64,000 nucleotides of DNA from Litoditis marina (Eukaryota > Nematoda > Chromadorea > Rhabditida > Rhabditidae). The position numbers and the translations under genes are program-made. The stretch's first letter is position 1. Each line of letters begins with the position of its first letter. Location of the stretch: contig CAXIWQ010000009.1 of the NCBI GenBank assembly GCA_964036275.1, forward strand, positions 1-64,000, written 5' to 3'. Positions 26,320 through 36,620 of the stretch are shown here, in pieces. Below the pieces are notes generated by a model. The model ran no database searches and was not told the origin of the DNA. It worked only from the letters and a program-made list of their open reading frames with translations.

Positions 26320-27538
26320 TTATACAATTATCCCTTAGATCCCAAATTATACACCCATCCCTTAGATCCCAAATTATGCATCTATCGCTTAGATCCCAAA
26401 TTATACATCTATCGCTTAGTTCCCAAATTATTCATCTATCGCTTAAATCCCAAAATATACATCTATTCCTTAGATTCGAAATTATACATCTATCGCTTAG
26501 ATCCCAAATTATACATCTATCCCTTAGATCCCAAATTATACAACTATCGCTTAGATCTCAAATTATACATATTTTCCTCAGATCCCAAATTATACATATA
26601 TCGCTTAGATCCCAAATTATACATCTATCGCTTAGATCCCAAATTATACATCTATCGCTTAGATCCCAAATTATACATCTATCCATTAGATCCCAAATTA
26701 TACATCTATCGCTCAGATCCCAAATTATACATCTTTCCCTTAGATCCCAAATTATACATCTATCGCTTAGATCCCAAATTATACATCTATCGCTTAGATT
26801 CCATATTATACATCTATCCCTTAGATCCCAAATTATACATCTATCGCTCAGATCCCAAATTATACAATTATTCCTTAGATCCCAAATTATACATATTTCC
26901 CTTAGATCCCAAATTATACATCTATCCCTTAGATCTCAAATTATACATCTATCGCTTAGATCCCAAACTGTACATCAATCGCTTAGATCCCAAATTATAC
27001 ATATATCGCTTAGATCCCAAATTATACATCCATCCCTTAGATCCCAAGTTATGCATCTATCGCTTAGATCCCAAATTATACATCCATCCCTTAGATCCCA
27101 AATTATACATTTATCGCTTAGATCCCAAATTATACATCTATCGCTTAGATCCCAAATTATACATCTATCGCTTAGATCCCAAATTATACAATTATCCCTT
27201 AGATCCCAAATTATACATCTATCGCTTTGATCCCGAATTATACATATTTCCCTTAGGTCCCAAATTATACAATTATCCCTTAGATCCCAAATTATACATA
27301 TATCGCTTAGATCCCAAACTATACATCTATCGCTTAGATCCCAAGTTATACATCTATCGCTTAGATCCCAAATTATACATCTATCCCTTAGATCCCAAAT
27401 TATACATCTATCGCTTAGATCCCAAATTATACATCTATCGCTTAGATCCCAAATTATACATCTATCGCTTAGATCCCAAAATATACATCTATCTCTTAGA
27501 TCCCAAATTATACATCTATCGCTTAGATCCCAAATTAT
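26320..27538 (+). repeat. Satellite D, left array (27-bp monomer)
   Basis: About 45 copies of a 27-bp monomer (marker TTAGATCCCAAATTATAC followed by ATCTATCGC or ATCTATCCC). Twenty-seven is a multiple of three and the monomer lacks stops in two forward frames and one reverse frame, so the array is one long open frame repeating a nine-residue unit. I treat that as an artefact. The stretch around 26,420-26,600 carries private variants (TTAGTTCCC, TTAAATCCC, TTAGATTCG) not found in the right-arm array. The segment from 27,198 on, with CTTTGATCCCGAATT and CTTAGGTCCC, is shared with 32,768-33,110 and with the right arm. Confidence 0.96.
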
Positions 27539-28120
27539 CGCGCGCAGCGCGAAGCGCTGTGCGAGATTTGTCTTTGGTCCGGCTAATGCGCGCTTCTGTT
27601 TTTTTAGTTTCTCCTCAAAAAGGCTGACATTTGCAAAACGAAGTTTTTATTGATGTACTTGTTTTCTATAGCTAATTCCCTAACCGTGTTTCAAATTTGA
27701 GCGAAATCGGTCAAGTTTGAGCCAAGTTATGACCTCATGCGCTTCATCAAGAGCGCCAACTTCCGTCGTGTGTGGGTGGGTGTGTGTGTGGGTGGGTGGT
27801 GACAAGAAAAGTAAACCCAGTTTAAGGGTTTCTACTCAACCGATTTCGTTGAAAATTGTGGAAGACATGTGATACCTACTCAAACACTCGCGGAGCAAAA
27901 AAAAATTAAGAAAAAATTGTTTTAATTAAAGTTATAGACATTTTTTGGAAAGTGTCTGCGTCTCTCCATTTAGCACGCTCTCTCACTCTCTCTGTCCGGT
28001 CGACAACTCAAACTGTATTGTAACTTAGAGTAACAATTACCGATTTGCTCGAAAATTGAAATATGATGCCATCGTGACTTTTATTTGAGTATGAAGTATT
28101 CTATTCCTGACGTCCTTCAG
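27539..28120 (+). repeat. Segment U: low-copy end of foldback element, copy 1
   Basis: About 580 bp of non-tandem sequence, present three times in the window (also 33,111-33,690 and, reversed, 36,621-37,200). The outer end is a GC-rich hairpin with 10-bp arms CGCGCAGCGC and GCGCTGTGCG round GAA, one G-T mismatch, followed by AGATTTGTCTTTGG. Inside are a GT-rich tract with four GGG runs (27,774-27,796), a CT-rich tract near 27,960-28,000, and AT-rich DNA. No open frame is conserved between the three copies. In all three, U joins satellite D at the same point, after CCCAAATTAT. Confidence 0.9.
27774..27796 (+). other. Possible G-quadruplex motif in segment U
   Basis: Four GGG runs at 27,774, 27,778, 27,790 and 27,794 within a GT-rich tract; loops of 1, 9 and 1 bases. 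The same motif is at 33,344-33,366 and, on the opposite strand, at 36,943-36,965. The nine-base central loop is longer than the usual limit of seven, so folding is uncertain. Confidence 0.5.
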
Positions 28121-29160
28121 GATTCTGGAGACCAGATGACGTCATTTTTGAAAAGTGCAAAGTTGACGTCACATATATTTTTAAACGATGGTAATATCTT
28201 AGAAAAGGTCAATTAACGGTGAAACTCAATCTGAGAGTGATGTATTCTGGGATTCTGGAGACCAGATGACGTCGATTTTGAAAAGTGCAAAGTTGACGTC
28301 ACATATATTTTTAAACGATGGTAATACCTTAGAAAGGGTCAATTAACGGTGAAACTCAATCTGAGAGTGATGTATTCTGGGATTCTGGAGACCAGATGAC
28401 GTCGATTTTGAAAAGTGCAAAGTTGACGTCACATATATTTTTAAACGATGGTAATATCTTAGAAAAGGTCAATTAACGGTGAAACTCAATCTGAGAGTGA
28501 TGTATCCTGGGATTCTGGAGACCAGATGACGTCGATTTTGAAAAGTGCAAAGTTGACGTCACATATATTTTTAAACGATGGTAATATCTTAGAAAGGGTC
28601 AATTAACGGTGAAACTCAATCTGAGAGTGATGTATTCTGGGATTCTGTAGACCAGATGACGTCGATTTTGAAAAGTGCAAAGTTGACGTCACATATATTT
28701 TTAAACGATGGTAATATCTTAGAAAGGGTCAATTAACGGTGAAACTCAATCTGAGAGTGATTAATTCTGGGATTCTGGAGACCAGATGACGTCGATTTTG
28801 AAAAGTGCAAAGTTGACGTCACATATATTTTTAAACGATGGTAATATCTTAGAAAGGGTCAATTAACGGTGAAACTCAATCTGAGAGTGATGTATTCTGG
28901 GATTCTGTAGACCAGATGACGTCGATTTTGAAAAGTGCAAAGTTGACGTCACATATATTTTTAAACGATGGTAATATCTTAGAAAGGGTCAATTAACGGT
29001 GAAACTCAATCTGAGAGTGATTAATTCTGGGATTCTGGAGACCAGATGACGTCGATTTTGAAAAGTGCAAAGTTGACGTCACATATATTTTTAAACGATG
29101 GTAATATCTTAGAAAGGGTCAATTAACGGTGAAACTCAATCTGAGAGTGATTAATTCTGG
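28121..29160 (+). repeat. Satellite E, copy 1 (130-bp monomer, 8 copies)
   Basis: Regular 130-bp period: GATTCTGGAG or GATTCTGTAG starts at 28,121, 28,251, 28,381, 28,511, 28,641, 28,771, 28,901 and 29,031, with a ninth, diverged start at 29,161. Every monomer holds a TGACGTC near its start and a perfect TGACGTCA palindrome 27 bp later. Two sub-variants (TTAATTCTGG and TGTATTCTGG joins) alternate near the end, suggesting a 260-bp amplification step. The corresponding arrays at 33,691 and 35,842 have six copies, so this one differs by two monomers. Confidence 0.95.
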
Positions 29161-29500
29161 GATTCTGGAGAGCAGATGACGTCGATTTTGAAAAGTGCAA
29201 AGTTGACGTCACATATATTTTCAAATGTGAAAATATCTCCAAAAGGGTATATAAACGATGAAACTTTATCTAAATATGATTCATTCTGGAATTCAGGAGG
29301 CCAGATCCCAGATGACGTCAACTTGAAAAAAATTGACGTGAAATATGTTTTGAATGCTGAAAACTTCTTAAAAATGGTCAATTCACGATGAAACTTCATT
29401 CAAACATGACGTATTCTGGGATTCTGAAGAGCAGATAAAGTAGGTTTCTAGAACTGCAATGTTGACGTCATATTTTTTTTCGAATGATGGTAATACTGGA
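29161..29500 (+). repeat. Diverged satellite E monomers, copy 1
   Basis: Two full and one partial E-like monomers, clearly diverged from the regular ones (starts at about 29,161, 29,291 and 29,420). They keep GATGACGTC and TTGACGT elements and the AACGATGAAACTT end. A 71-codon open frame (29,176-29,391) crosses them and is unchanged in the other two element copies, but those copies are near-identical at the DNA level, so this says little about coding. These probably represent the older edge of the array. Confidence 0.85.
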
Positions 29501-30108
29501 CAATTGGTTCATTAAGAAAACAATTTCATCTGCACCGCACAGATCAAATCACATACCTACGGCATGTATACAAAAAGCGAAAAATTCATGAAAAAGTGGG
29601 GGCCCAACGACTGCGAGATTTGTCTTCTGCTGTGCGCCCCTTAGACAACTGCTCTCAAATGGAGCCGCTACTGCTACAAAAACCGAAAAATACTAATATA
29701 CTCAAGTATAACAGTTTACAAACATACAAAAGTCGTAATATATTTTCTCAAACCTGTAAACTAGAATCTACAAATCACAGATGTTAACTCAACGTAGTCA
29801 ATTATAGAGTTCCTGGTTTTGTGCACAATGGTTGGTGTTTTTGATCATTACTTCAATTCTAGGTGCTATAACGTTCGGCATATTATTCAACAGTTGTTAT
29901 CTCTTTCGCAGCTGTGACTTTGTAGATTCTAGTTTACAGGTTTGAAAAAATATATTACGACTTTTGTATGTTTGTAAACTGTTATACTTGAGTATATTAG
30001 TATTTTTCGGTTTTTGTAGCAGTAGCGGCTCCATTTGAGAGCAGTTGTCTAAGGGGCGCACAGCAGAAGACAAATCTCGCAGTCGTTGGCCCCCACTTTT
30101 TCATGAAT
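29501..30108. other. Inner hairpin of foldback element, copy 1 (truncated)
   Basis: Left arm up to 29,772 (ending CTAGAATCTACA), spacer 29,773-29,920, right arm 29,921-30,108 (starting TGTAGATTCTAG). The arms pair over about 185 bp, covering the GGAGCCGCTACTGCTAC segment and GACTGCGAGATTTGTCTTC. After TTTTTCATGAAT the right arm stops abruptly and satellite D begins. In the complete copy the same point (about 35,410) continues into TTTTCGC. The motif TGCGAGATTTGTCTT occurs both here and at the outer end of segment U. No coding frame is credible. Confidence 0.88.
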
Positions 30109-30606
30109 ACATCTATCGCTTAGATCCCAAATTATACAATTATCTCTTAGATCCCAATATATACATATTTCCCTTAGATCCCAAATTATACATCTATTCC
30201 TTAGATCCCAAATTATACATCTATCGCTTAGATCCCAAACTGTACATCAATCGCTTAGATCTCAAATTATACATCTATCGCTTAGATCCCAAATTATACA
30301 TCTATCCATTAGATCCCAAATTATACATCTATCACTCAGATCCCAAATTATACATCTTTCCCTTAGATCCCAAATTATACATCTATCCATTAGATCCCAA
30401 ATTATACATCTATCACTCAGATCCCAAATTATACATCTATCACTCAGATCCCAAATTATACATCTTTCCCTTAGATCCCAAATTATACATCTATCGCTTA
30501 GATCCCAAATTATACATCTATCGCTCAGATTCCGTATTATACATCTATACTTAGATCCCAAATTATACATCTATCGCTTAGATCCCAAATCATACATCTT
30601 TCCCTT
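30109..30606 (+). repeat. Satellite D, central array 1
   Basis: About 18 copies of the 27-bp D monomer in the same orientation as the left array, directly abutting the truncated hairpin. Many copies have the variant ATCACTCAGATCCC, and ATCTATCCATTAG recurs, which points to local amplification of a 4- or 5-monomer block. Satellite F follows without a gap at TTTCCCTTCCATCC. Confidence 0.93.
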
Positions 30607-30958
30607 CCATCCAAATCAGTCATTTCATGCGAGGAAATTCCCCCGCTCAGATCGAATCAGTCATTTTATGTGGGGAAATTTCCCCGCTCAGATCTAATCA
30701 GTCATTTCATGCGGAGAAATTTCCCCGCTCAGATCGAATCAGTCATTTTATGTGGGAAAATTTCCCCGCTCAGATCTAATCAGTCATTTTATGTGGGAAA
30801 ATTTCCCCGCTCAGATCGAATCAGTCATTTTATGTGGGAAAATTTCCCCGCTCAGATCGAATCAGTCATTTTATTTGGGGAAATTCCCCCGCTCAGATCT
30901 AATCAGTCATTTTATGCGGGGAAATTTCCCACTCCAAATCGAATCAGTCATTTTCTGT
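30607..30958 (+). repeat. Satellite F (41-bp monomer), forward part
   Basis: GCTCAGATC recurs at 30,645, 30,686, 30,727, 30,768, 30,809, 30,850 and 30,891, an exact 41-bp period. Each monomer has a GGGGAAATTTCCCC-type dyad (14 bp when perfect, often GGGAAAATTTCCCC) and AATCAGTCATTTTATG. It is stop-free in part of the array because of the repeat, not because it is coding. Confidence 0.93.
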
Positions 30959-30975
30959 GCATAAAATGACTGATT
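30942..30975. other. Turn-around hairpin of satellite F
   Basis: Arms of 13 bp, containing CAGTCATTTT (to 30,954) and AAAATGACTG (from 30,963), around the loop CTGTGCAT. Satellite F is forward before this point and reversed after it, so this is the centre of a small head-to-head inversion. Confidence 0.85.
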
Positions 30976-31140
30976 AGATCTGAGCGGGGAAATTTCCCCA
31001 CGTACATCTACTGATACAATGAGATTGATCTTGAGCGGGGAAATTTCCCCACATAAAATGAATGATTCGATCTGAGCGGGGAAATTTCCCCGCATGAAAT
31101 GACTGATTAGATCTGAGCGGGGAAATTTCCCCACATAAAA
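30959..31140 (-). repeat. Satellite F, reversed part
   Basis: About four F monomers on the opposite strand (GATCTGAGCGGGGAAATTTC orientation). One monomer, 30,999-31,040, has a diverged middle with ACGTACATCTACTGATAC. The array stops at CACATAAAATCTCCGCTG where satellite G begins. Confidence 0.9.
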
Positions 31141-31487
31141 TCTCCGCTGTCATAAATTATAACAAGAACCTTCTCTGTTATAAATTATCACAAGCATCAG
31201 TTCTTGCCTGTCATAAATTATCACAAGCATCAGTTCTTCGCTGTCATAAATTATAAAAAGAACCTTCTCTGTCATAAATTATCACAAGCATCCCTTCTTT
31301 GCTGTCATAAATTATCACAAGCATCAGTTCTTCGCGGTCATAAATTCTGACAAGAACTTTCTCTGTCATAAATTATCACAAGCATCAGTTCTTCGCTGTC
31401 ATTAATTATGACAAGAACCTTCTCTGTCATAAATTATCACAAGCATCAGTTCTTCGCTGTCATAAATTATAACAAGAACCTTCTCTG
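31141..31487 (+). repeat. Satellite G (28/33-bp alternating, 61-bp dimer)
   Basis: Alternating submonomers TCATAAATTATAACAAGAAC (28 bp) and TCATAAATTATCACAAGCAT (33 bp), starting for example at 31,150, 31,178 and 31,211. Roughly five to six dimers. It is AT-rich, has no obvious dyad, and occurs only once in the window. It passes directly into satellite C at TCTGTCATGATTTAAATC. Confidence 0.92.
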
Positions 31488-32767
31488 TCATGATTTAAAT
31501 CACGTTTTCCCCATGTGATCGAAGAACCCGAAACATTATTTAAATCACGTTTTCCCATGTGATCGAAGGACTCAAAACATGATTTAAATCACGATTCCCA
31601 TGTGATCGAAAGACCCATGATTTAAATCACGTTTTCCCATGTGATCGAAGTACTAAAAACATGATTTAAATCACGTTTTCCGATGTGATCGAAAAACCCG
31701 AACATGATTTAAATCACGTTTTCCATGTGATCGAAGTACTACAAACATGATTTAAATGTTTTCCGATGTGATCGAAGAACCCGAAACATGATTTAAATCA
31801 CGTTTTCCCATGTGATCGAAGTACTAAAAACATGATTTAAATCACGATTCCCATGTAATCGAAGGACCCGAAACATGATTTAAATCACGATTCCCATGTA
31901 ATCGAAGTACCCGAAACATGATTTAAATCACGATTCCCATAAAATCGAAGGACCCAAAACATGTGATCGAAGTACTAAAAACATGATTTAAATCACGTTT
32001 TCCGATGTGATCGAAGGACTCGAAACATGATTTAAATCACAATTCCCATGTGATCGGAGGACCCGAAACATGATTTAAATCACGTTTTCCCATGTGATCG
32101 AAGAACCCGAAACATTATTTAAATCACGTTTTCGCATGTGATCGAAGAACCCGAAACATGATTCAAATCACGCTTCCCATGTGATCGAAGAACCCGAAAC
32201 ATGATTTAAATCACGTTTTCCGATGTGATCGAAGTACTAAAAACATGATTTAAATCACAATTCCATGTGATCGAAGGACCCGAAACATGATTTAAATCAC
32301 GTTTTCCCATGTGATCGAAGTACTAAAAACATGATTTAAATCACGTTTTCCGATGTGATCGAAGGACTCGAAACATGATTTAAATCACAATTCCCATGTG
32401 ATCGAAGAACCCGAAACATGATTTAAATCACGTTTTCCGATGTGATCGAAGGACCCGAAACATGATTTAAATCACGTTTTCCCATGTGATCGAAGGACCC
32501 CAAAACATGATTTAAATCACGTTTTCCGATGTGATCGAAGGACCCGAAACATGATTTAAATCACGTTTTTCCATGTGATCGAAGAACACGAAACATGATC
32601 GTTTTCCCATGTGATCGAAGGACCCGAAACATTATTTAAATCACGTTTTCCGATGTGATCGAAGAACCCGAAACATGATTTAAATCACGTTTTCCGATGT
32701 GATCGAAGGGACCCGAAACATGATTTAAATCACGTTTTCCCATGTGATCGAAGGACCCAAAACATGT
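31488..32767 (+). repeat. Satellite C, main array (44-bp monomer)
   Basis: About 29 copies of a 44-bp monomer, marker CATGATTTAAATCACG followed by a TTTTCCCATGTGATCGAAG-like half. The dyad TGATTTAAATCA is the best conserved part. The linker varies between GAAGGACCCGAAACATG, GAAGAACCCG and GAAGTACTAAAAACATG; these types interleave, with several short deletions (e.g. near 31,610, 31,755 and 32,600). No gene is seen. It ends AACATGT at the junction with satellite D. Confidence 0.94.
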
Positions 32768-33110
32768 CTTAGATCCCAAATTATACATCTATCGCTTTGA
32801 TCCCGAATTATACATATTTCCCTTAGGTCCCAAATTATACAATTATCCCTTAGATCCCAAATTATACATATATCGCTTAGATCCCAAACTATACATCTAT
32901 CGCTTAGATCCCAAGTTATACATCTATCGCTTAGATCCCAAATTATACATCTATCCCTTAGATCCCAAATTATACATCTATCGCTTAGATCCCAAATTAC
33001 ACATCTATCGCTTAGATCCCAAATTATACATCTATCGCTTAGATCCCAAAATATACATCTATCTCTTAGATCCCAAATTATACATCTATCGCTTAGATCC
33101 CCCAAATTAT
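32768..33110 (+). repeat. Satellite D, central array 2
   Basis: About 13 monomers. The variant order (CTTTGATCCCGAATT, then CTTAGGTCCC, then CCCAAACTATAC) matches 27,198-27,538 copy for copy. This marks the start of the direct duplication that continues into the foldback element. One small difference is CCCCCAAATTAT just before the U segment, with two extra C bases. Confidence 0.93.
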
Positions 33111-33690
33111 CGCGCGCAGCGCGAAGCGCTGTGCGAGATTTGTCTTTGGTCCGGCTAATGCGCGCTTCTGTTTTTTTAGTTTCTCCTCAAAAAGGCTGAC
33201 ATTTGCAAACGAAGTTTTTATTGATGTACTTGTTTTCTATAGCTAATTCCCTAACCGTGTTTCAAATTGAGCGAAATCGGTCAAGTTTGAGCCAAGTTAT
33301 GACCTCATGCGCTTCATCAAGAGCGCCAACTTCCGTCGTGTGTGGGTGGGTGTGTGTGTGGGTGGGTGGTGACAAGAAAAGTAAACCCAGTTTAAGGGTT
33401 TCTACTCAACCGATTTCGTTGAAAATTGTGAAGACATGTGATACCTACTCAAACACTCGCGGAGCAAAAAAAAATTAAGAAAAAAATTGTTTTAATTAAA
33501 GTTATAGACATTTTTTGGAAAGTGTCTGCGTCTCTCCATTTAGCACGCTCTCTCACTCTCTCTGTCCGGTCGACAACTCAAACTGTATTGTAACTTAGAG
33601 TAACAATTACCGATTTGCTCGAAAATTGAAATATGATGCCATCGTGACTTTTATTTGAGTATGAAGTATTCTATTCCTGACGTCCTTCAG
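33111..33690 (+). repeat. Segment U, left arm of the complete element
   Basis: The same sequence as 27,539-28,120 with a few one-base indels (e.g. TGCAAACGAAG here against TGCAAAACGAAG, and CAAATTGAGCG against CAAATTTGAGCG). A 91-codon open frame (33,203-33,478) exists only because of such an indel and is not shared, so I reject it as a gene. It contains the GC-rich outer hairpin, the GT-rich tract and a CT-rich tract. Confidence 0.9.
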
Positions 33691-34468
33691 GATTCTGGAG
33701 ACCAGATGACGTCATTTTGAAAAGTGCAAAGTTGACGTCACATATATTTTTAAACGATGGTAATATCTTAGAAAAGGTCAATTAACGGTGAAACTCAATC
33801 TGAGAGTGATGTATTCTGGGATTCTGGAGACCAGATGACGTCGATTTTGAAAAGTGCAAAGTTGACGTCACATATATTTTTAAACGATGGTAATACCTTA
33901 GAAAGGGTCAATTAACGGTGAAACTCAATCTGAGAGTGATGTATTCTGGGATTCTGGAGACCAGATGACGTCGATTTTGAAAAGTGCAAAGTTGACGTCA
34001 CATATATTTTTAAACGATGGTAATATCTTAGAAAAGGTCAATTAACGGTGAAACTCAATCTGAGAGTGATGTATTCTGGGATTCTGGAGACCAGATGACG
34101 TCGATTTTGAAAAGTGCAAAGTTGACGTCACATATATTTTTAAACGATGGTAATATCTTAGAAAGGGTCAATTAACGGTGAAACTCAATCTGAGAGTGAT
34201 GTATTCTGGATTCTGTAGACCAGATGACGTCGATTTTGAAAAGTGCAAAGTTGACGTCACATATATTTTTAAACGATGGTAATATCTTAGAAAGGGTCAA
34301 TTAACGGTGAAACTCAATCTGAGAGTGATTAATTCTGGGATTCTGGAGACCAGATGACGTCGATTTTGAAAAGTGCAAAGTTGACGTCACATATATTTTT
34401 AAACGATGGTAATATCTTAGAAAGGGTCAATTAACGGTGAAACTCAATCTGAGAGTGATTAATTCTGG
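33691..34468 (+). repeat. Satellite E, left arm of the complete element (6 copies)
   Basis: 130-bp monomers starting at 33,691, 33,820, 33,950, 34,080, about 34,209 and about 34,339. The first unit and the GTATTCTGGATTCTG join each lack one base. Every monomer keeps the TGACGTC and TGACGTCA pair. Diverged monomers follow to about 34,807, then the hairpin segment 34,808-35,079. Confidence 0.93.
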
Positions 34469-35079
34469 GATTCTGGAGAGCAGATGACGTCGATTTTGAA
34501 AAGTGCAAAGTTGACGTCACATATATTTTCAAATGTGAAAATATCTCCAAAAGGGTATATTAACGATGAAACTTTATCTAAATATGATTCATTCTGGAAT
34601 TCAGGAGGCCAGATCCCAGATGACGTCAACTTGAAAAAAATTGACGTGAAATATGTTTTGAATGCTGAAAACTTCTTAAAAATGGTCAATTCACGATGAA
34701 ACTTCATTCAAACATGACGTATTCTGGGATTCTGAAGAGCAGATAAAGTAGGTTTCTAGAACTGCAATGTTGACGTCATATTTTTTTTCGAATGATGGTA
34801 ATACTGGACAATTGGTTCATTAAGAAAACAATTTCATCTGCACCGCACAGATCAAATCACATACCTACGGCATGTATACAAAAAGCGAAAAATTCATGAA
34901 AAAGTGGGGGCCCAACGACTGCGAGATTTGTCTTCTGCTGTGCGCCCCTTAGACAACTGCTCTCAAATGGAGCCGCTACTGCTACAAAAACCGAAAAATA
35001 CTAATATACTCAAGTATAACAGTTTACAAACATACAAAAGTCGTAATATATTTCTCAAACCTGTAAACTAGAATCTACA

Positions 35080-35226
35080 AATCACAGATGTTAACTCAAC
35101 GTAGTCAATTATAGAGTTCCTGGTTTTGTGCACAATGGTTGGTGTTTTTGATCATTACTTCAATTCTAGGTACTATAACGTTCGGCATATTATTCAACAG
35201 TTGTTATCTCTTTCGCAGCTGTGACT
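35080..35226. other. Spacer at the symmetry centre of the foldback
   Basis: The 147 bp that do not pair, between CTAGAATCTACA (35,068-35,079) and TGTAGATTCTAG (35,227-35,238). The text includes GTTAACTCAACGTAGTC and GTTATCTCTTTCGCAGC. Essentially the same spacer, in the same orientation, lies at 29,773-29,920, with small differences (GACTTTGTAG against GACTTGTAG, AGGTGCTAT against AGGTACTAT). No motif is recognised. Confidence 0.85.
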
Positions 35227-35841
35227 TGTAGATTCTAGTTTACAGGTTTGAAAAAATATATTACGACTTTTGTATGTTTGTAAACTGTTATACTTGAGTA
35301 TATTAGTATTTTTCGGTTTTTGTAGCAGTAGCGGCTCCATTTGAGAGCAGTTGTCTAAGGGGCGCACAGCAGAAGACAAATCTCGCAGTCGTTGGGCCCC
35401 CACTTTTTCATGAATTTTTCGCTTTTTGTATACATGCCGTAGGTATGTGATTTGATCTGTGCGGTGCAGATGAAATTGTTTTCTTAATGAACCAATTGTC
35501 CAGTATTACCATCATTCGAAAAAAAATATGACGTCAACATTGCAGTTCTAGAAACCTACTTTATCTGCTCTTCAGAATCCCAGAATACGTCATGTTTGAA
35601 TGAAGTTTCATCGTGAATTGACCATTTTTAAGAAGTTTTCAGCATTCAAAACATATTTCACGTCAATTTTTTTCAAGTTGACGTCATCTGGGATCTGGCC
35701 TCCTGAATTCCAGAATGAATCATATTTAGATAAAGTTTCATCGTTAATATACCCTTTTGGAGATATTTTCACATTTGAAAATATATGTGACGTCAACTTT
35801 GCACTTTTCAAAATCGACGTCATCTGCTCTCCAGAATCCCA

Positions 35842-36620
35842 GAATTAATCACTCTCAGATTGAGTTTCACCGTTAATTGACCCTTTCTAAGATATTACCA
35901 TCGTTTAAAAATATATGTGACGTCAACTTTGCACTTTTCAAAATCGACGTCATCTGGTCTCCAGAATCCCAGAATTAATCACTCTCAGATTGAGTTTCAC
36001 CGTTAATTGACCCTTTCTAAGATATTACCATCGTTTAAAAATATATGTGACGTCAACTTTGCACTTTTCAAAATCGACGTCATCTGGTCTACAGAATCCC
36101 AGAATACATCACTCTCAGATTGAGTTTCACCGTTAATTGACCCTTTCTAAGATATTACCATCGTTTAAAAATATATGTGACGTCAACTTTGCACTTTTCA
36201 AAATCGACGTCATCTGGTCTCCAGAATCCCAGAATACATCACTCTCAGATTGAGTTTCACCGTTAATTGACCTTTTCTAAGATATTACCATCGTTTAAAA
36301 ATATATGTGACGTCAACTTTGCACTTTTCAAAATCGACGTCATCTGGTCTCCAGAATCCCAGAATACATCACTCTCAGATTGAGTTTCACCGTTAATTGA
36401 CCCTTTCTAAGGTATTACCATCGTTTAAAAATATATGTGACGTCAACTTTGCACTTTTCAAAATCGACGTCATCTGGTCTCCAGAATCCCAGAATACATC
36501 ACTCTCAGATTGAGTTTCACCGTTAATTGACCTTTTCTAAAATATTACCATCGTTTAAAAATATATGTGACGTCAACTTTGCACTTTTCAAAAATGACGT
36601 CATCTGGTCTCCAGAATCCT
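35842..36620 (-). repeat. Satellite E, right arm of the complete element (6 copies)
   Basis: Reverse-strand 130-bp monomers; the CCAGAATCCC end points fall at 35,840, 35,970, 36,100, 36,230, 36,360 and 36,490, and the last, CCAGAATCCT, at 36,620. Six regular copies, as in the left arm. The diverged E monomers lie inside at 35,500-35,841 and the hairpin arm at 35,227-35,499. Confidence 0.93.

Noticed and set aside
26275..27627. 450-codon open frame, and its 414-codon counterpart at 37,112-38,356
   Set aside because: It is a direct translation of the 27-bp satellite D; a second frame is open over the same DNA and the start lies in satellite C. There is no domain and no sign of a gene outside the repeat.
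27539..28120. Helitron end (GC-rich hairpin near the terminus)
   Set aside because: The hairpin is present, but I see no CTRR-type end placed just after it and no rolling-circle replicase frame; the hairpin sits at the satellite D junction and is mirrored.
29176..29391. 71-codon frame unchanged in three copies (also 34,484-34,699 and 35,608-35,823)
   Set aside because: It lies in diverged satellite E monomers; the three copies are near-identical over kilobases, so conservation of the frame is not informative. The opposite strand is also open.
30607..30958. NF-kappaB-like sites from GGGGAAATTTCCCC in satellite F
   Set aside because: The match is real, but a simple dyad of G, A, T and C runs gives it easily and there is no gene nearby to regulate; kept only as a dyad.
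33203..33478. 91-codon frame in segment U
   Set aside because: It is created by a one-base difference from the other two copies, runs through a GT microsatellite, and shows no recognisable domain.
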